Below are positions 17,601-30,219 of a stretch of 64,000 nt of DNA, in pieces (position 1 is the first letter of the stretch; the number at the start of each line of letters is the position of its first letter). The position numbers and the translations under genes were made by a program. The notes beneath the pieces were generated by a model. It was not told the origin of the DNA. It was given only the letters and a program-made list of their open reading frames with translations, and did not search any database. The DNA comes from Paramacrobiotus metropolitanus (taxonomy: Eukaryota; Tardigrada; Eutardigrada; Parachela; Macrobiotidae), in assembly GCF_019649055.1 (NCBI RefSeq), contig NW_026570224.1, positions 3,472,001-3,536,000 on the forward strand. Reading direction: 5' to 3'.

Positions 17601-20421
17601 ATAAATAATATCAAGCTGATTATCAACTAAACCAGCTTAACAAAATTTACCAACTTAAGTACCATTATCAACCTTACGTTCAATCCTTTCACGAGGGAAA
17701 AATTCCGCTGGAACTGCACAATGGAATACTGACATAGATTCAGTGGATCGCTCTCACGTGGTATTCCTCCGTATTGTTTCATCTTATTTACAATTGGAAT
17801 CATAACTGCCAAAAGCCGATCCAAGATGTACCTACAATATCCTTCTTTTAGTGTAAGCACAGCTTTCGAAGATCCATGAAGAGCATTACCTAACATCATT
17901 TCCCAGAGGGATTACAATTTTTTCGACATTTCTCCGATGAGTGTACTTCATTAAATCGATAGAATCTTCCTGCCGAATTTCGATATGGTTGATCTGAAGA
18001 CTGGTAAGCACCTTCTGAATTTGCTGCAATAATAAAAAACCAAATAAAAAATCGACCAAGATCAAAACAACAAGCTTCCGTACTGCACGATCATTTCCAG
18101 GGGTTGCGCTTAACGCTAAAATCCGGAACTGTTTGCTGCTCGCTGCAAGGAGGCGCACAATCTGGACATAATGATGGTTGCCGCTAGCTTTATGAGCCTG
18201 TACATGAACAAAAACACATCTAAAAGACATGCAAAAAATGTGCACAAGAACTGAGAAACAGTTTATGCAGTCATTACCTACTTCGCTCTAGTTTAGCAAA
18301 TACTTAATAACCGCAACGAGAGAAACACTCTTCTGCGACAAAAGATATAAGTAACAATGTAATTCCTCGTGCAACTGTATGATCTACAGAGTACTGCATA
18401 ATTAATGTTAAGGCTTACACCAACTAATATAAGGGATGACAATTACTAACTACAACATTCTAATTCAAAAGAAAATATTCTTGAAAACCACGAGATTGCG
18501 CTTTACCTCATCAATCACCAAACACTTCACATCTGACGCCTTGTAAACGTCTTTATCCAAGTCATTCACGGCAATCTGAGGAGTCAGAAAAACGATCCGT
18601 TTCCTCGCCCATAAATCTGCTCGTTTGGCTTGGGGAGTTTGTCCTGTGAAACAAACCAGTTCACAAGAATCGAGCGATATTAACACAGTGAATTCCTTAA
18701 CCTGTCAACTCAACCATTTCATCCTGGGGAATTCCCATTACGCGGTAACACGCTTGTATTTGTTGGTCAACCAGCGGTCGGGTAGGCGCCATAAACATAA
18801 TTCGCCCTTTAGGATACCATCGGTAAAAATTGTACATTATGACGGCAGCAATAAACGTTTTCCCCATTCCAGTTGGCAGGCACACCATCGTGTTGCGAAA
18901 CAGGGCTTTCTGTACTATATTAAACTGGTAAGAGCGGATATCGTAGTTCGTAGGGTAAATCCATTTCAATCCAGCTTCCAGATCAAATCCAGGAAGTTTC
19001 TCAACATTTGCAGGAACTACAAGTGGAGAATCTAGTGAGCCTTATACGTTTCATATTCCCAAAAAACCTTATCTGACTGCTACCAAATTTTCCGCATTCG
19101 CGTACACATTGATAAAGTAGTATGTAAATCCAAATATAAAATTTATTACGGTCTACACAAAAAAAGCACATATTCTCACAGAAATGACTTCTAAAATACT
19201 GTTATTATCTATCGAAAACAATAGTACATGAATTTCAAATTCAACAAAAAAGGCGCCCTCGCTCCCAGAGCAAAATTCTACAAAACAAAACGATAATTTT
19301 CTACATTAATCATAAAATACATAGTAGCTATTATTCATGTTTATCTGCTCACTTTGCGTGGTTGGAGGTAAATCCTCCAAAATCTCCGGAACAGGACTAG
19401 TAGTTCCGCCATTCCCATTATTAAGCGGGGGAACATTTGCCGAAACATGAGGGCGAGAAGGACCCGCAATAACAGGCCCCCGTTTAAAGGGCTGAGGCGC
19501 TACAGGTGGCCGAACAGAAGGCAACGGCCTATTTACCGTCGCCTGCTTTTCCAACTTGTCCAGCGCATCAAAATCAAAATCAGCATCCTCGAAAAGATCG
19601 TTACCACCCTCGTTCGGCGTGACAGCGGCTGCTTCCGACTGCACCAAATGCGACCATAACTGATCCTTAAGGAGATCACGATCCACCGCCACACTAATTG
19701 CTCGCGCTTTAGCGAGTCCCACTGGACTAGCAGCACAGACATTTCCATTTCCTGTGCGGAACCCGTTCGTCGACAAATTCTTTCCCGGAGTGGAGACAAT
19801 CTGTGGCGTTGCAATCGCACAGGATGTCGACGGCGGGTTCTGCGTCGCCAGTTTCTCCACCTTGTCGAGCTCTTCGAAGTCTATATCTACTTCATCAAAA
19901 ATGCCATTGCAGTCATCAGGATCGTTCAGTGCAATTGTTTCCGATTTTTTATCGAGACTGGGAATCTGCGAAGGTATCAGCGAGGCTTCATAAGCGTCCG
20001 TCGCAGCAAGGAAGCCATCGTCCTCATCAAAAACATCCTGTTTCGTCGTAGGCATAGCATCTGTTGCAGTGCTCATCGTGGGTGGATCAAGAACATCAGA
20101 ATAAATCCGAAAGCCTTCTTGACCAGACAACAATGAATTTCCTTCTGCTGGTAAGCGAAAAGGTCCGCATGGAACCCTTACAGAAGCGTGATTAAAATCA
20201 CTCGAAAATCTCGGTGTCACTTGCAGTCTTAATGGAAACGACATATTCGGGGCAGAAGGTCTGAACGGTGGTCGGGCTACATTTAATGCAGGTTGTCTAG
20301 TAAAATCACTGGGCACTGGACGTCCATTCCAGTATCGAACATCCGACGATGGTAACGGGTTAAAAAATGCGGAAATACGCGGCTGCTGACCTTGTGGAGT
20401 AAGTTTTCTGCTTGAAGCCAT
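11675..20421 (-). CDS. FANCM: Fanconi anaemia group M protein (FANCM), SF2 DNA helicase/translocase
   Basis: Nineteen exons on the minus strand: 20421-19353, 19016-18702, 18643-18507, 18197-18084, 18023-17890, 17831-17678, 17370-16822, 16536-16330, 16256-16069, 16018-15820, 15612-14590, (optional 14515-14402), 14280-14053, 14000-13781, 13548-12862, 12670-12525, 12467-12301, 12251-12039 and 11756-11675. Without the optional exon every phase closes, giving 1943 residues (human about 2050). Exon 2 gives the FANCM signature [14 protein letters not shown] and Walker A PTGMGKT. The DEAH box is split by an intron (VIDE/AHKASG). [22 protein letters not shown] and [12 protein letters not shown] are motifs III, V and [11 protein letters not shown] matches the conserved linker after the helicase. 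FANCM remodels stalled forks and anchors the Fanconi core complex. The C-terminal half is acidic and disordered, with no visible ERCC4/HhH module, as in some invertebrates. The first exon holds a PIP-like QPRISAFF and a duplicated acidic motif. The internal duplication at 14362-14719 may add an exon. Confidence 0.95.
14362..14719. repeat. Tandem direct duplication (188-bp unit) inside FANCM
   Basis: Bases 14362-14531 recur identically at 14550-14719: 170 matching bases with an offset of 188. The right-hand copy contains the 3' end of FANCM coding exon 11 and its splice donor (exon ends 14590, then GTGAAT on the minus strand). The left-hand copy lies in what would be the following intron. It carries the same coding end and donor at 14402, preceded by a CAG that could serve as acceptor at 14516. 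The intervening 18 bases partly repeat the unit edge. Perfect identity implies a recent event, or an assembly duplication. Confidence 0.95.
16634..16748. repeat. Minisatellite-like repeat in a FANCM intron
   Basis: Several imperfect copies of the strings ACGAGAGTAATACA, CACTTTCATGCAC and GAGTACACTTTCA are interleaved over about 115 bp, in the intron between FANCM exons 7 and 8. No coding frame is affected. Confidence 0.8.
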
Positions 20422-21755
20422 CCATTCAAGTTAAGCGAAAACGGAAAATTATACACTTTGCATCGATCATATTCATAACAACAGTCGCTAAGTGGGCAAT
20501 GGAATTATCAACTATGGAAGCGAACCACATGGGTTGTCCCTTGTCCGCACGCCATGTACCCGTACCGTAAAACGTGGAAACTGCAAAACAGACAAGCATT
20601 AATGAATGTACGCTGTGCAACTACGGAAGCGAAATCCAGAATCTGGATCTGAAGCATAATGCATAAAACTTGAAAAACTATGTTTTATCAAAAAATAGGA
20701 TCATCCATAATACGGTTTAAACTTTGCAGCTGTTACAAACAACAAGCGGGTTGATTCATGAATACGTACGCGCAGTTCGGTCTCCTTCCGGTTCGGTTCA
20801 GGCTTGTTTGTTCGGGTGGTTCCCGTTTCAGTTTAATGTGTACTTTCACGTTTCCAGTTCCGCGAAACTTTCTAATTTCATTTGGTACGTATTTTATTAT
20901 TTTTTAAAAGTGCCCCGTGAGTGCGCTCGCCCTGTATCGTCAAGAAATTTTAAGAAGAAGTTTCAGTAATCTACGGCCAGCGACTCAGCGTGAACGTTGG
21001 TGCTCTCCCAAGAGTCCATGACTTGAAAGACCGAAATACCGAAGACTTGAGCGGCTTTCGCACCAACCGCCACGGGAAACGCTGTTCGACTTTTTGAGCG
21101 GTTCCATTGACTCTATTAGCTTGTTAAGTCCGTTGGCTTCACAGGTTTTAGTACCGTTTTACACAGTTCTGTTCTGTGGATGAAGCTTCGCTGCTGATAT
21201 AATAATTTGATGTCAAGTTATCATTTTTTAATATTCTCCCATTTAACTTTCAGCCTTATTTCTATCTAAAACCATTCTGCTGTTGGTGGCAACTTGCGAT
21301 TGTCCTTCCCATCGTGAGATGACTGGGATCTAGGGAAACGGCACAGCACCAGTGCGCAGGAGGATTTTCAGCCAATGCCCAGGGTACAAACTCGCAGTGA
21401 AACTGGGACCTGGTCACCTTCAACGTTAACATTATCTTCAATTTACTTACTTACTTATTACTTACAGTTACAATTAACAATTTTTCTTTGTGCTCCTAAT
21501 TCGTGGTGTAAAGGTGGCAGACTTTTTTTAAATTTCGTTAAAAATTACATGAGTACTCGAGCACTGAGTACTCGTATGTACTCTGTTTAGTTTGCTATGA
21601 TTGTGACGAGTCAGAAGCGCAGTGTCACAGAGACTGGGTGATACGTTGCATCTCTGTGGCAATGTCGAAAATCTTTAAAATTTAAAACTAGTAAATTGTT
21701 GACAGTTGTTGAATTGCAGATTCTGCTCCTTTGATTTCACTTCTCTTCAGCCACC
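20422..21755. other. Divergent promoter region between FANCM and separase
   Basis: About 1.3 kb separates the FANCM start (minus) from the separase start (plus). It holds poly-T/A runs and a short CTTACTTACTTATTACTTA repeat near 21445. No gene is recognised. It must contain the promoters of both genes, and possibly non-coding 5' exons. No TATA box or other core element could be assigned with confidence. Confidence 0.5.
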
Positions 21756-24700
21756 ATGTCTCCTGAGAGCCCGCTTTACGACGACCTGAATGCTTACTTG
21801 CATGACTGCAGAAACCTAAGCACTACTGCATTGTTTGTACGGGTTAGGAAGATCGCTGACAAGCTGCGCGTTGGCCGTTGGCAAAGTGTGGATGATGTTG
21901 CGCAGTCAGTGGAAAGTGTTTGGGAGATTCTGGAATCGCGGCATAATGGCGCGCTGCCCGATGAAATGCGACATTTGCTCAATGCCGTTCTCCATGTGGA
22001 GTTTTTCCGCTATAATTCTTTACAGTACACCAAGGTTTTAAATGACATTCTGGTAAGTAGCCGTGATGCCAAGCTTCTGCAGTTTTGCGCTTCGTAATTT
22101 GTTTTCATGAGTAGCGGTAACGAAAGGGATCGACTAGTTAAAGACGACCAAAATTGTGAATACAATTCAGAATTATTTGAAACAGTGTAAATTTTCAGAA
22201 GCGGAAAATGTGGTTAACGCTTTTTGTTTGTCTTTTTTCATACTGGCTGTGCTGCGTTTTGCAGCTTGTATAAGCAGCATAATGTGCACGTACTACGAGT
22301 AGAAAATGGCATATCTTGAACCGTGTCATCTTGTAGGACCATAACCGAACAATTCGGGACACAGCACGAGATGTTCTCCCATCTAGAGGACCAGTTAAGC
22401 TGAATTTTGATGGCGAGATCGAGAAATCACACAGTGTTCCACAGCATAAGCTACTCATTGACACGGTGAACTTGGACGACGAACGGTTCCTTCTCTCTCC
22501 GTTGACAACGGCACTCGATGCATTGCTTGAGATTTTCGACGAGGAAGGATCCTGGAAGATTTCCCTCAGCAATTGTAGATTGAATGCCATGGACTTTGCC
22601 ATCGAAGCCGTGCAGTTACTGGTGCACATCAGTTTATGTTTCCAACTTCATCGAATGGTACGAACAGCGGTCATATTGCGGAATTAACTGCGCTGTAGTC
22701 ATTAGGTGGACGTTTTACGATTGCTTTCAGTATCACGATGCCTTGGTGCCGGCTAAATTAGCGTATACCTTGGCCTCGTCGATGGAACCATTCCCAGTGC
22801 GACCGTTGGGAGCCACTGTGACCGGATATCTGATGTGCCTGCTTCCAGCTCGGCTCTATGATACAGCTATCCAAGTCCTTGACGGTATTCCAGAATTTAT
22901 TCGTCGGGATCTGAATTGGCAGGAGCTCTATCCCCTTGAACACACTCTCCTCTTGGCACAGGGAGCATGGTTTACGTTGCTCAAAAAGCAGGTGAATGCT
23001 CCATACTATTTTTGTTTTTCGTCTGTGTGCACAACTCGGGCGTGGCATATGTGGACTGTGGTATGGTGTGTCTAGGCTGTTCATCTAGGGCAGGCGCTCG
23101 ATGCAATAAAAATTCGTGCGACGTCGCCCATTCCTCAGGAAGGAGATAGCTGCCTGATCAAGGCGATTTATCTTCGCCTTATAGCCAATTTATGCCATTT
23201 ATTTCCAAGTCTGGATAGCGATGATAAGAAATGCTTGGCCAAATTTCTTCCGCAAAATGTGTCGCCATTTTGGCTCTTGGACGAGGCGAAAAATCAGATT
23301 TCCATTCAATATTCTGAAGGTAGCAAGCAGTCTACAGAATAGTAGACGACTAAGCAATAAAATTCATCATTCTGTGATTATTTGCTCTTCATTTGGGTTT
23401 TAGGTTCAAGTGGCGGATGGGCTGGATTAGCACGATTATACCGTAAAATCGAGCATTTCGACATCATTGAGAATATCTCCAAGTTGTATCTTGCGGTCGG
23501 TGCTCCTGGTGAGGCGAATGCCTACGTTACTTATGGACTTGCACTTGCAAAACGGGAATTCTCGTGCCGATGGTAAGGACTAATTGTCAGGTGGTATTTC
23601 ACTAATTGTGACAGATGATATTGACCTGATTGTGAGTTTTGTTTGAAATTTTCTGACGATGCGAGGAAGTTCAACTTCGAATTCAGCGTGATATGTACAT
23701 GATATCTTAGCGTGATGTGGTATTTTCGCGATCATATGTAAGCTGCAGCTTGTGTCATTATGTGTTATAAATTTTGCCTACTCTTACAAGTAAGATTCAA
23801 TGAAAATTTAACTACATGTTTAAATAAAATTAAAACTTGTGTACGAAGGTCCTTTTGCTTGTTGTTAGGATTCTGGTGTTTCTTGACCTTCAAGCTCGTT
23901 GTTATCATCACAACGAAACGAGCAAGTACTATCAGAAGTTTCAAACGGCTGTACTGGAGATGGATAGGATAATCCTCGGCGAAAACATCCCCGTTGCGTC
24001 AATTTTAAAACAGAGAATATCGACAAGTGGTAACTGCAGTCAAACGGCACAGGTCGACGATCTTGCTGAGGCTTTGGGACGGATAGCTGTTACCGAAAAT
24101 TCCAACCACATCAAACCAGTGGAAGATATCAGCATGCAGAGCTCACAGAATGAAGATGAAGAATGGGCCATGGCTAAGCATGTCGCCAAGTTTCCGCCTC
24201 TGGATCATCCTCATAAAAAAAGAACAACTGTGTAACTGCAAATTGTGCATTGATTTGGATCTTCATGGTGCACTGATGAAGACGATCTTCCTGCGGTTTT
24301 CGGCTTTAAAGGGTGCAAAGACTCGGGAAACGATGTTAAAGCGAGCTTGCGAAACATATAACGTTCTTAATCGGAGACGGATTGTTCTTCTGCCGTTCAC
24401 TTATACTCCGAAAAATGCTTCCGACCTTTCGAAAAGTGCTTCCGATCAGATAGCGGGGCCCCTGGAAGTTCCATTTTTCCGGATTCGCTTCAATCATGTT
24501 GCGTACAGCTACCTGGTAAAACTAAGTGTTTAGTCGTTCGATACTTCCCAGTTTATTTTGTTTTATTTCTCTTTGGTTTTTTAAATATTTATTTAAAACT
24601 GCATTCGGTTAGATAAACGTATCATAATTTGTGATAATAGAATAGATGTCGTAATAATCAGCTTGCTACAGGCTTTTCGTCCATCGTCCACTTTCCAAGA

Positions 24701-27700
24701 AGCCCTCGATAAATTGACAGAGAAGTTTTCAGATTTTGCTATTATTTATCCGGATGTTGTGGCGCAAAGCGGTTATCTTCATGTACTGCACACAATTTTG
24801 AAAGAAGTGCTAAAGACCGGAAGAACAAGCGCTGAAGGTGCTAAAGACCTGAAAGATACTCTTTACTCTCTGTCTGGCTGGGAATCATCTCCGACGTCTA
24901 GTGAAACCAGCACGAACCAGGGAATTATCAATGATGCATTAACCTCCGCCGTGTCCGGCTCGATGAAATTTACCGGACCAGCAACCCCAGAACGGAAGCC
25001 AAAGAATGCAGCAGCACTGATTATGGAGAAACGGAAAGTGGATGGAGCGGGCAATAAGGAATCGCGGCACCGCCGTCGCGTTGTTGCGGACGATGAACCG
25101 GCAATCCCCAGTGATTTAGCCCAGCAAGCGGAAGAAGGAAAACGGATGATTGCGAATCGACGGATGACCATGTTGCGCGATACGGTTCACCTTGCCGAGA
25201 AAACAGAAGTTTCCATCTCTTATTCTTTACCGATGGTCCCCTCTCATTCATTGCAGCAGGGTATGTTACTGGCGATGAGGCGATGTCTAGTTTTGGGCTT
25301 TGTTGTCTGCTTTCGTTTTTTTGAACTTAAGTATTATGACGTTTTCTTTTTAGGCACAATCCAGCACATCTTGGATCTGCTTGACTACCAGATCTCTCAA
25401 ATGGTAGACTTCCCGTTGTTTCCCTATTTTCGGAAATGTGCTCTGCTTCGATTATTGTTCAGTGAATCATCATGCACAGCAGATAATCTTGCTAAATACT
25501 CTGCTGCCGGAATTGGTCAAAAAACTCAAAGCCTAAGCCATCAGCGGTCAACGTCTTATGGGAAAATGAGGTACATACAAATGACCTTGTGTATGGCATT
25601 GTAATTTTTAATGTCTGAAAGTTTATGCTTGTTGTTGCTGTATTATAGCGGGTATGGTAATTGGAAGTGTTTTTTTCAGCATCTCTTTCGATAATTTGGA
25701 TAGCCGTTGCACTTTGACGAAACAGGATATTGACGAGTGGAACCCTATTTCGCGTTTGCCTACTGTTATGACCGACAGTTTACCGGAAAACTGGGTCGTT
25801 TGTGCGATTTCTCTGGTGACCAAAGAGACTTTACCGCTGTTTGGGGCCAGTCCATCCGACGTACTATACATTGTCGTTACACGCTGGGAGAAAGGGCTTC
25901 CGGCTATCACAATGCGAATTCCTGTGAGATCAAAAACGAACAAAGTATGATTTCCTTCGTTGTAATGTTCTGCACTTGTTGCGGATTGAAAAATAATTTT
26001 TTCTTTCATGTTGGGTGCGTCAAATTGTGGTGGCCGTTGTTTACTATTCAGCTAACTGCTTTTATTTAAAAATTATGCCAGTATTTATGCGTGGTCGTTC
26101 GCTGTTGTAGACAGTCGAAAGCCTGCAGGAGATCCACAAGAAAGCCAACCGTAATCAGCTTCATCACGCGGGTGCTAGGGATTATTGGAATACCCGTTTG
26201 CAGCTTAACGACGATGTGGCCCAGGTTACGGAAAGTATGGAAAACAATCTTGGCTATGCCCGCGCTTTGTTTCTAACGGCTCCGGCAGACAAAACGGTGG
26301 ACGAGGCGTTGAAAGGGCGAATGAGAAGCCTCAGAAGTCTAGCTACGAAAAACAGCATTGAATTCAATGCGCCATTTGTACGGGTATGTGATACCAACTT
26401 AATAGTATTTTCCACGTTCCCAGATAAATGTTTTATCGTGTAATAATAATGCTGCATCCATATCATTAATTTATTATTGAAAATTGATTGTAATAACTGA
26501 AAAAAATGGTTTAGTATTTAATAACAATTTTGCTCGGTTGGTGTGTTCAATGACAGATTTGTGTTTGCTGCCAGCTTACAAATTGATTTGCAGTAAGTTG
26601 TCCGATGAAAATGTGCATTTCTTCCTGGTATTTGAAAGCGTCTTGGTCTTTTAGTTGATCGCCTTGGCCGGGTTGTACCTTTCCAAAAACGAACTTGAGA
26701 AGTTCGCTGTTGATTTGTTTGGCTATGACAAGGAACGAGAGTGGGAAGTGAAGACCATTGTAAAGTTTGTGCTGAACAAGCCCGTCGTTACTGGTTCCGA
26801 CATCTGCTACGAGCGCCATCCAGTGGTTTTAATACCTGACAATGTTAGTGCTATACCCAGTGTACAGGAAACGTGAACAGTTCGCTGCTACATTTTGACA
26901 GCATTTTTATGGTAGCATTCCCAGTACTTACGATATGGGGCCTTCGATAACATTGTTTCTGTATACCTAGACGCTGTTTTGTGAGAAATTCGCATAAAAT
27001 GCATATAAATTGGCGCTCTTTAAATCATTTTCTTTGTAAACAGTTGATTCTTGTTTACTTCAAATTTGCTTTGGTTGTAGAATGCCTTCAATTTGCCGTG
27101 GGAATCAATGCCCATTTTGCGGAACCACCCAGTATCACGCATGCCATCTGTGGCGACATTGAACAGTCACTTGGACAGATATAGGCGAGTGCTGAACACG
27201 GATAATGGATTTTACATTCTGAATCCAACTGCCGATCTTATGGAAATGCAGAAGCGTTTTGAAAAATTTTTTGAAAATGAAAGGTCAGAAGCCACTCTCG
27301 AAGGTCATGTTTGGAAAAGCTGTACACATTTCGGGGTTTGCAGGTTGAACACATGGGAAGGGGTCAGCGGAAAGGTTCCCAGTAAAGAAACCATTGCTGC
27401 AGCACTGAGTCAGCGGGAATTGATTGTGTAAGTTCGTGTGTGGCGTAGCATGCGAAAAAAATACGTTGCAGCACTGTCACTGGAACTTGTATCCTTTCAA
27501 GGCTAGTAACTGTTTTCGAAAACTACCTTCGTTTTGGAATGTGCTCGTAACCCGTTCGTATAAAGATTTTAACATAAGAAAATGTAATCTTTTATTTTTG
27601 CAGGTATATGGGCCATGGATCGGGCGATGGAATATTTAGTTCGCATTTGTATTCTGCGCGTGACATCAGCGCGAATATGTTTTTAATCGGTTGTTCGAGT

Positions 27701-28286
27701 GTTCGTCTACAGCATGGACCTATGATGGACGGCACGGCCTTCTTCAACAGATGTCTGATGACCGGAAGGTAAGCTTAGAACTTGTGGGAGAAAATAATTA
27801 ACGAAAGTTAATATTTACTGCAGATACAATTTTTCTTACTAAATAAAAACATCCGATATTATGACAATCTTTTTGCCGGTTTAGATGTACTCGTGCGTAA
27901 GTACCGGTATTTATCCAATTGTTGATTGTGCTTTCGGTCCCATTATTTTTGACATTGTATTACATTATTATGATGTGGATAGAAAAGGGATAATAACTCT
28001 TCAATCCCTAGACGAGAGCGTGTGTAGTGAAATGTGTTGAAGGAAATTATCAAGAAATATTTTTAGTCGATGCATTCTGGGAAACCTATGGATGGTGACT
28101 AGTGGATGCATCGATAGTATGATGTCTAGTCTGTTGACGGACCTCCTAAGTGTTTCGGATAAAGCAGAGGAAAAGAAAGGCGAAAAATGGTTTCAGGCCT
28201 TGCTGGCCATCTGTCGTGAACGAACGCGCAGCAATTTCCTTGTTGGGGCGGCACCTGTTGTGATTGGGCTCCCGATGGTTTATTAG
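21756..28286 (+). CDS. ESPL1: Separase (separin), clan CD cysteine protease
   Basis: Fifteen exons: 21756-22052, 22337-22657, 22731-22991, 23076-23319, 23404-23572, 23869-24515, 24672-25260, 25354-25570, 25680-25944, 26111-26383, 26655-26843, 27081-27283, 27344-27427, 27604-27768 and 28067-28286. They give about 1380 residues (human about 2120). The start has a strong Kozak context (GCCACCATG). The C-terminal protease domain is clear: the NLPWES segment, the catalytic His in YMGHGSG (codon 27614-27616), the catalytic Cys in LIGCSS (codon 27692-27694), then LGNLWMVT and the terminal LVGAAPVVIGLPM, as in human separase. Upstream is the helical repeat region with GLARLYRK and the CNCKLC cluster. 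Separase cleaves cohesin at anaphase and is held by securin; no securin gene is visible here. Exon 6 has one surplus base in the A7 run at 24215-24221: the frame before it ends at TTV-stop and the conserved CNCKLC lies one frame away. This is most likely an indel error. All other phases close. Confidence 0.95.
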
Positions 28287-28501
28287 CAAAAAGCCATATG
28301 ATTGAGGCATCTTGGATCTCTATTTCGTGGTTGGCATTCGTTGTTTTTGCCTGGTTTGCCATTTGTAATAGCCGCTCCGCTTTGCTGATGAGATATTACT
28401 TTGTTGACAAAGTTCATTTTGTCTTTACCGAGAATTTTTTTTCATCGTTTGACTTGTTATTAATTCCACCTTGAATTGTTGACTGTTGCGGCGATTTTTG
28501 C

Positions 28502-29053
28502 CTACGTAAATGGTGGAAAGTTGTAAAATTTATTCGTCAACAAATGAAACTTGTTTGCAGTGGCGATATCCCGTAAGCGAGGCTTGCAGTTTTGTTCTAC
28601 CAAGTAATAGAAGTCGTACTCCGAATGTTCGCACCCAGAAACATTAACGTCCAGGTCATTAACGAAAACGGCACTGTGAGGTGTGTGAAACATGCAAAAC
28701 GATGTCAGACATTAATGTGTTAATTATTACACAGACGTTAATGCTGTCTACGATGTAGCGCGGTCGGGCATAACTGGATACTACGAGCGCCGAGTACAGT
28801 ATCAATGCAGCGTATCAAATTTTTGGATCATGCACTCCATACAAATAAATACTATGACGTTACTAGATGCAAACAAATTAATAGCTTCTGTGGTCTGCAG
28901 GACACTTCCGTGTTGCACTTCCAAAGGTGTCTTGATGCAGAGCCTGGGAGCGGTCAGCGCCACTAATCCTCCCGAAGGGCAAGTAATACCGGGAAGTGTC
29001 GCTTCCGGTAGGGCTAATGGTGACACGGAGTCATGGTATGGTCTAACGTTTTT
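28502..29053 (-). CDS. Possible gene fragment convergent with separase
   Basis: Two minus-strand blocks look more protein-like than their surroundings. One, about 29053-28890, follows a GATTTTAG acceptor and reads a Pro/Leu-rich frame (KNVRPYHDSV, then PGITCPSGGLVALTAP). The other, about 28680-28502, reads AVFVNDLDVNVSGCEH and YDFYYLVEQNCKPRLRD and ends in a stop at 28502. I could not join them by a phase-consistent intron, and no family is recognised. This could be the 3' part of an unknown gene, or chance open frames. The position suits a gene converging on separase. Confidence 0.22.
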
Positions 29054-30219
29054 CTAAAATCTGATGCATCTGCGAAAAGGCGGCGAGTACACGATAACAT
29101 TGTCCCGCTCTCTACAGAAGGTAATGATTTCAAGGATATTCACGAAATATTGAACTGATGATATAATTAGAATTGCTTTATTATCGATATTTCACTACCT
29201 CTTAAATCTTAGTATTTAACTGACGATTTCACAGAATGCTACAACGATAAATTTTGCTGATCGGTGGATAAGACCTTCGACACAGTCACACAATTAAGTG
29301 CCTGCGTTTAAGCAACGGACCAAACATTTTTCTGATCATAGACATGAGTACAGAATTTAACTGCAAGGTTCAATAATTATACCTAAAACGTCCACTGATG
29401 AAAATTTTTAATTATGCAGACATCATGACAAATACGCACAGCAGCTAATTATATTGACAATTTGTATTATCATTCGTCTTCATATATAGGGATGTCTTTT
29501 GTAAACATCCAGAGCAGCATGTGAGTCTAAAAGCGCCTACTTGGCATACTTCCGGTTAATGTCATTAATGTAGCGCGCGTGCAGGACCTGGTGCAACTTG
29601 TGACGTGCAAAGACCAACTGAAGATCGACGCATCACAAAATACTATACGTTTTTGCCAACCGTAACACGTGCCTGTGTTACACAGACGAAAACGGGAAGA
29701 AGGAAATTACAGCGATATTAGCGGTATGATCAGACTTATAAGACATCGCTCCCACTGCGCTCCCTAATGAAGAAGTTGTTTTTCCGGAAATGTGCTACAT
29801 CTATGCATATAGTCTATATACGACTCTTTGAAACGAACGTCTTGGGTGTGCGAAGGATTTCAAATGTACATAATCTGTATAGGAGAAAATCCGCGCCGCG
29901 ATGTGTTAATTTAATTTGCTTATCCATTTCCGTTATACTAAAAGGCCATCGTGTGCGCATTATTGTAATCAGCGCGAAATGTTTGAAAGAAAAGTGCTTT
30001 AATGCCAAATGGGTATCTTATGTATTATTAAGGAAAATGTGCTTACTGTGCTTGCCCCGCAGCTTGCAACATCCGAACGAGTATATGTATGAAGTATGCG
30101 TTTTTCCATCTGTATCCTCTCCGTGCTATTATGGGCATCACGCAAGCGCGGTATACTTACAGAAAATCTTACAATTTAATTTTTAAGCTCGCATTAAATT
30201 TAAATAAAAAACTGGTATA
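29054..30219. other. Intergenic upstream of the guanylyl cyclase gene
   Basis: A 139-codon plus-strand frame (29767-30186) is the longest open stretch, but it is Cys/Arg-rich and unlike any family I know. No RNA gene or repeat is seen. The cyclase promoter is presumably in the last few hundred bases. Confidence 0.4.

Noticed and set aside
29767-30186. 139-codon plus-strand frame upstream of the guanylyl cyclase
   Set aside because: Cys/Arg-rich, no recognisable motif, no splice or start context, and an antisense frame overlaps it. Not enough to call a gene.
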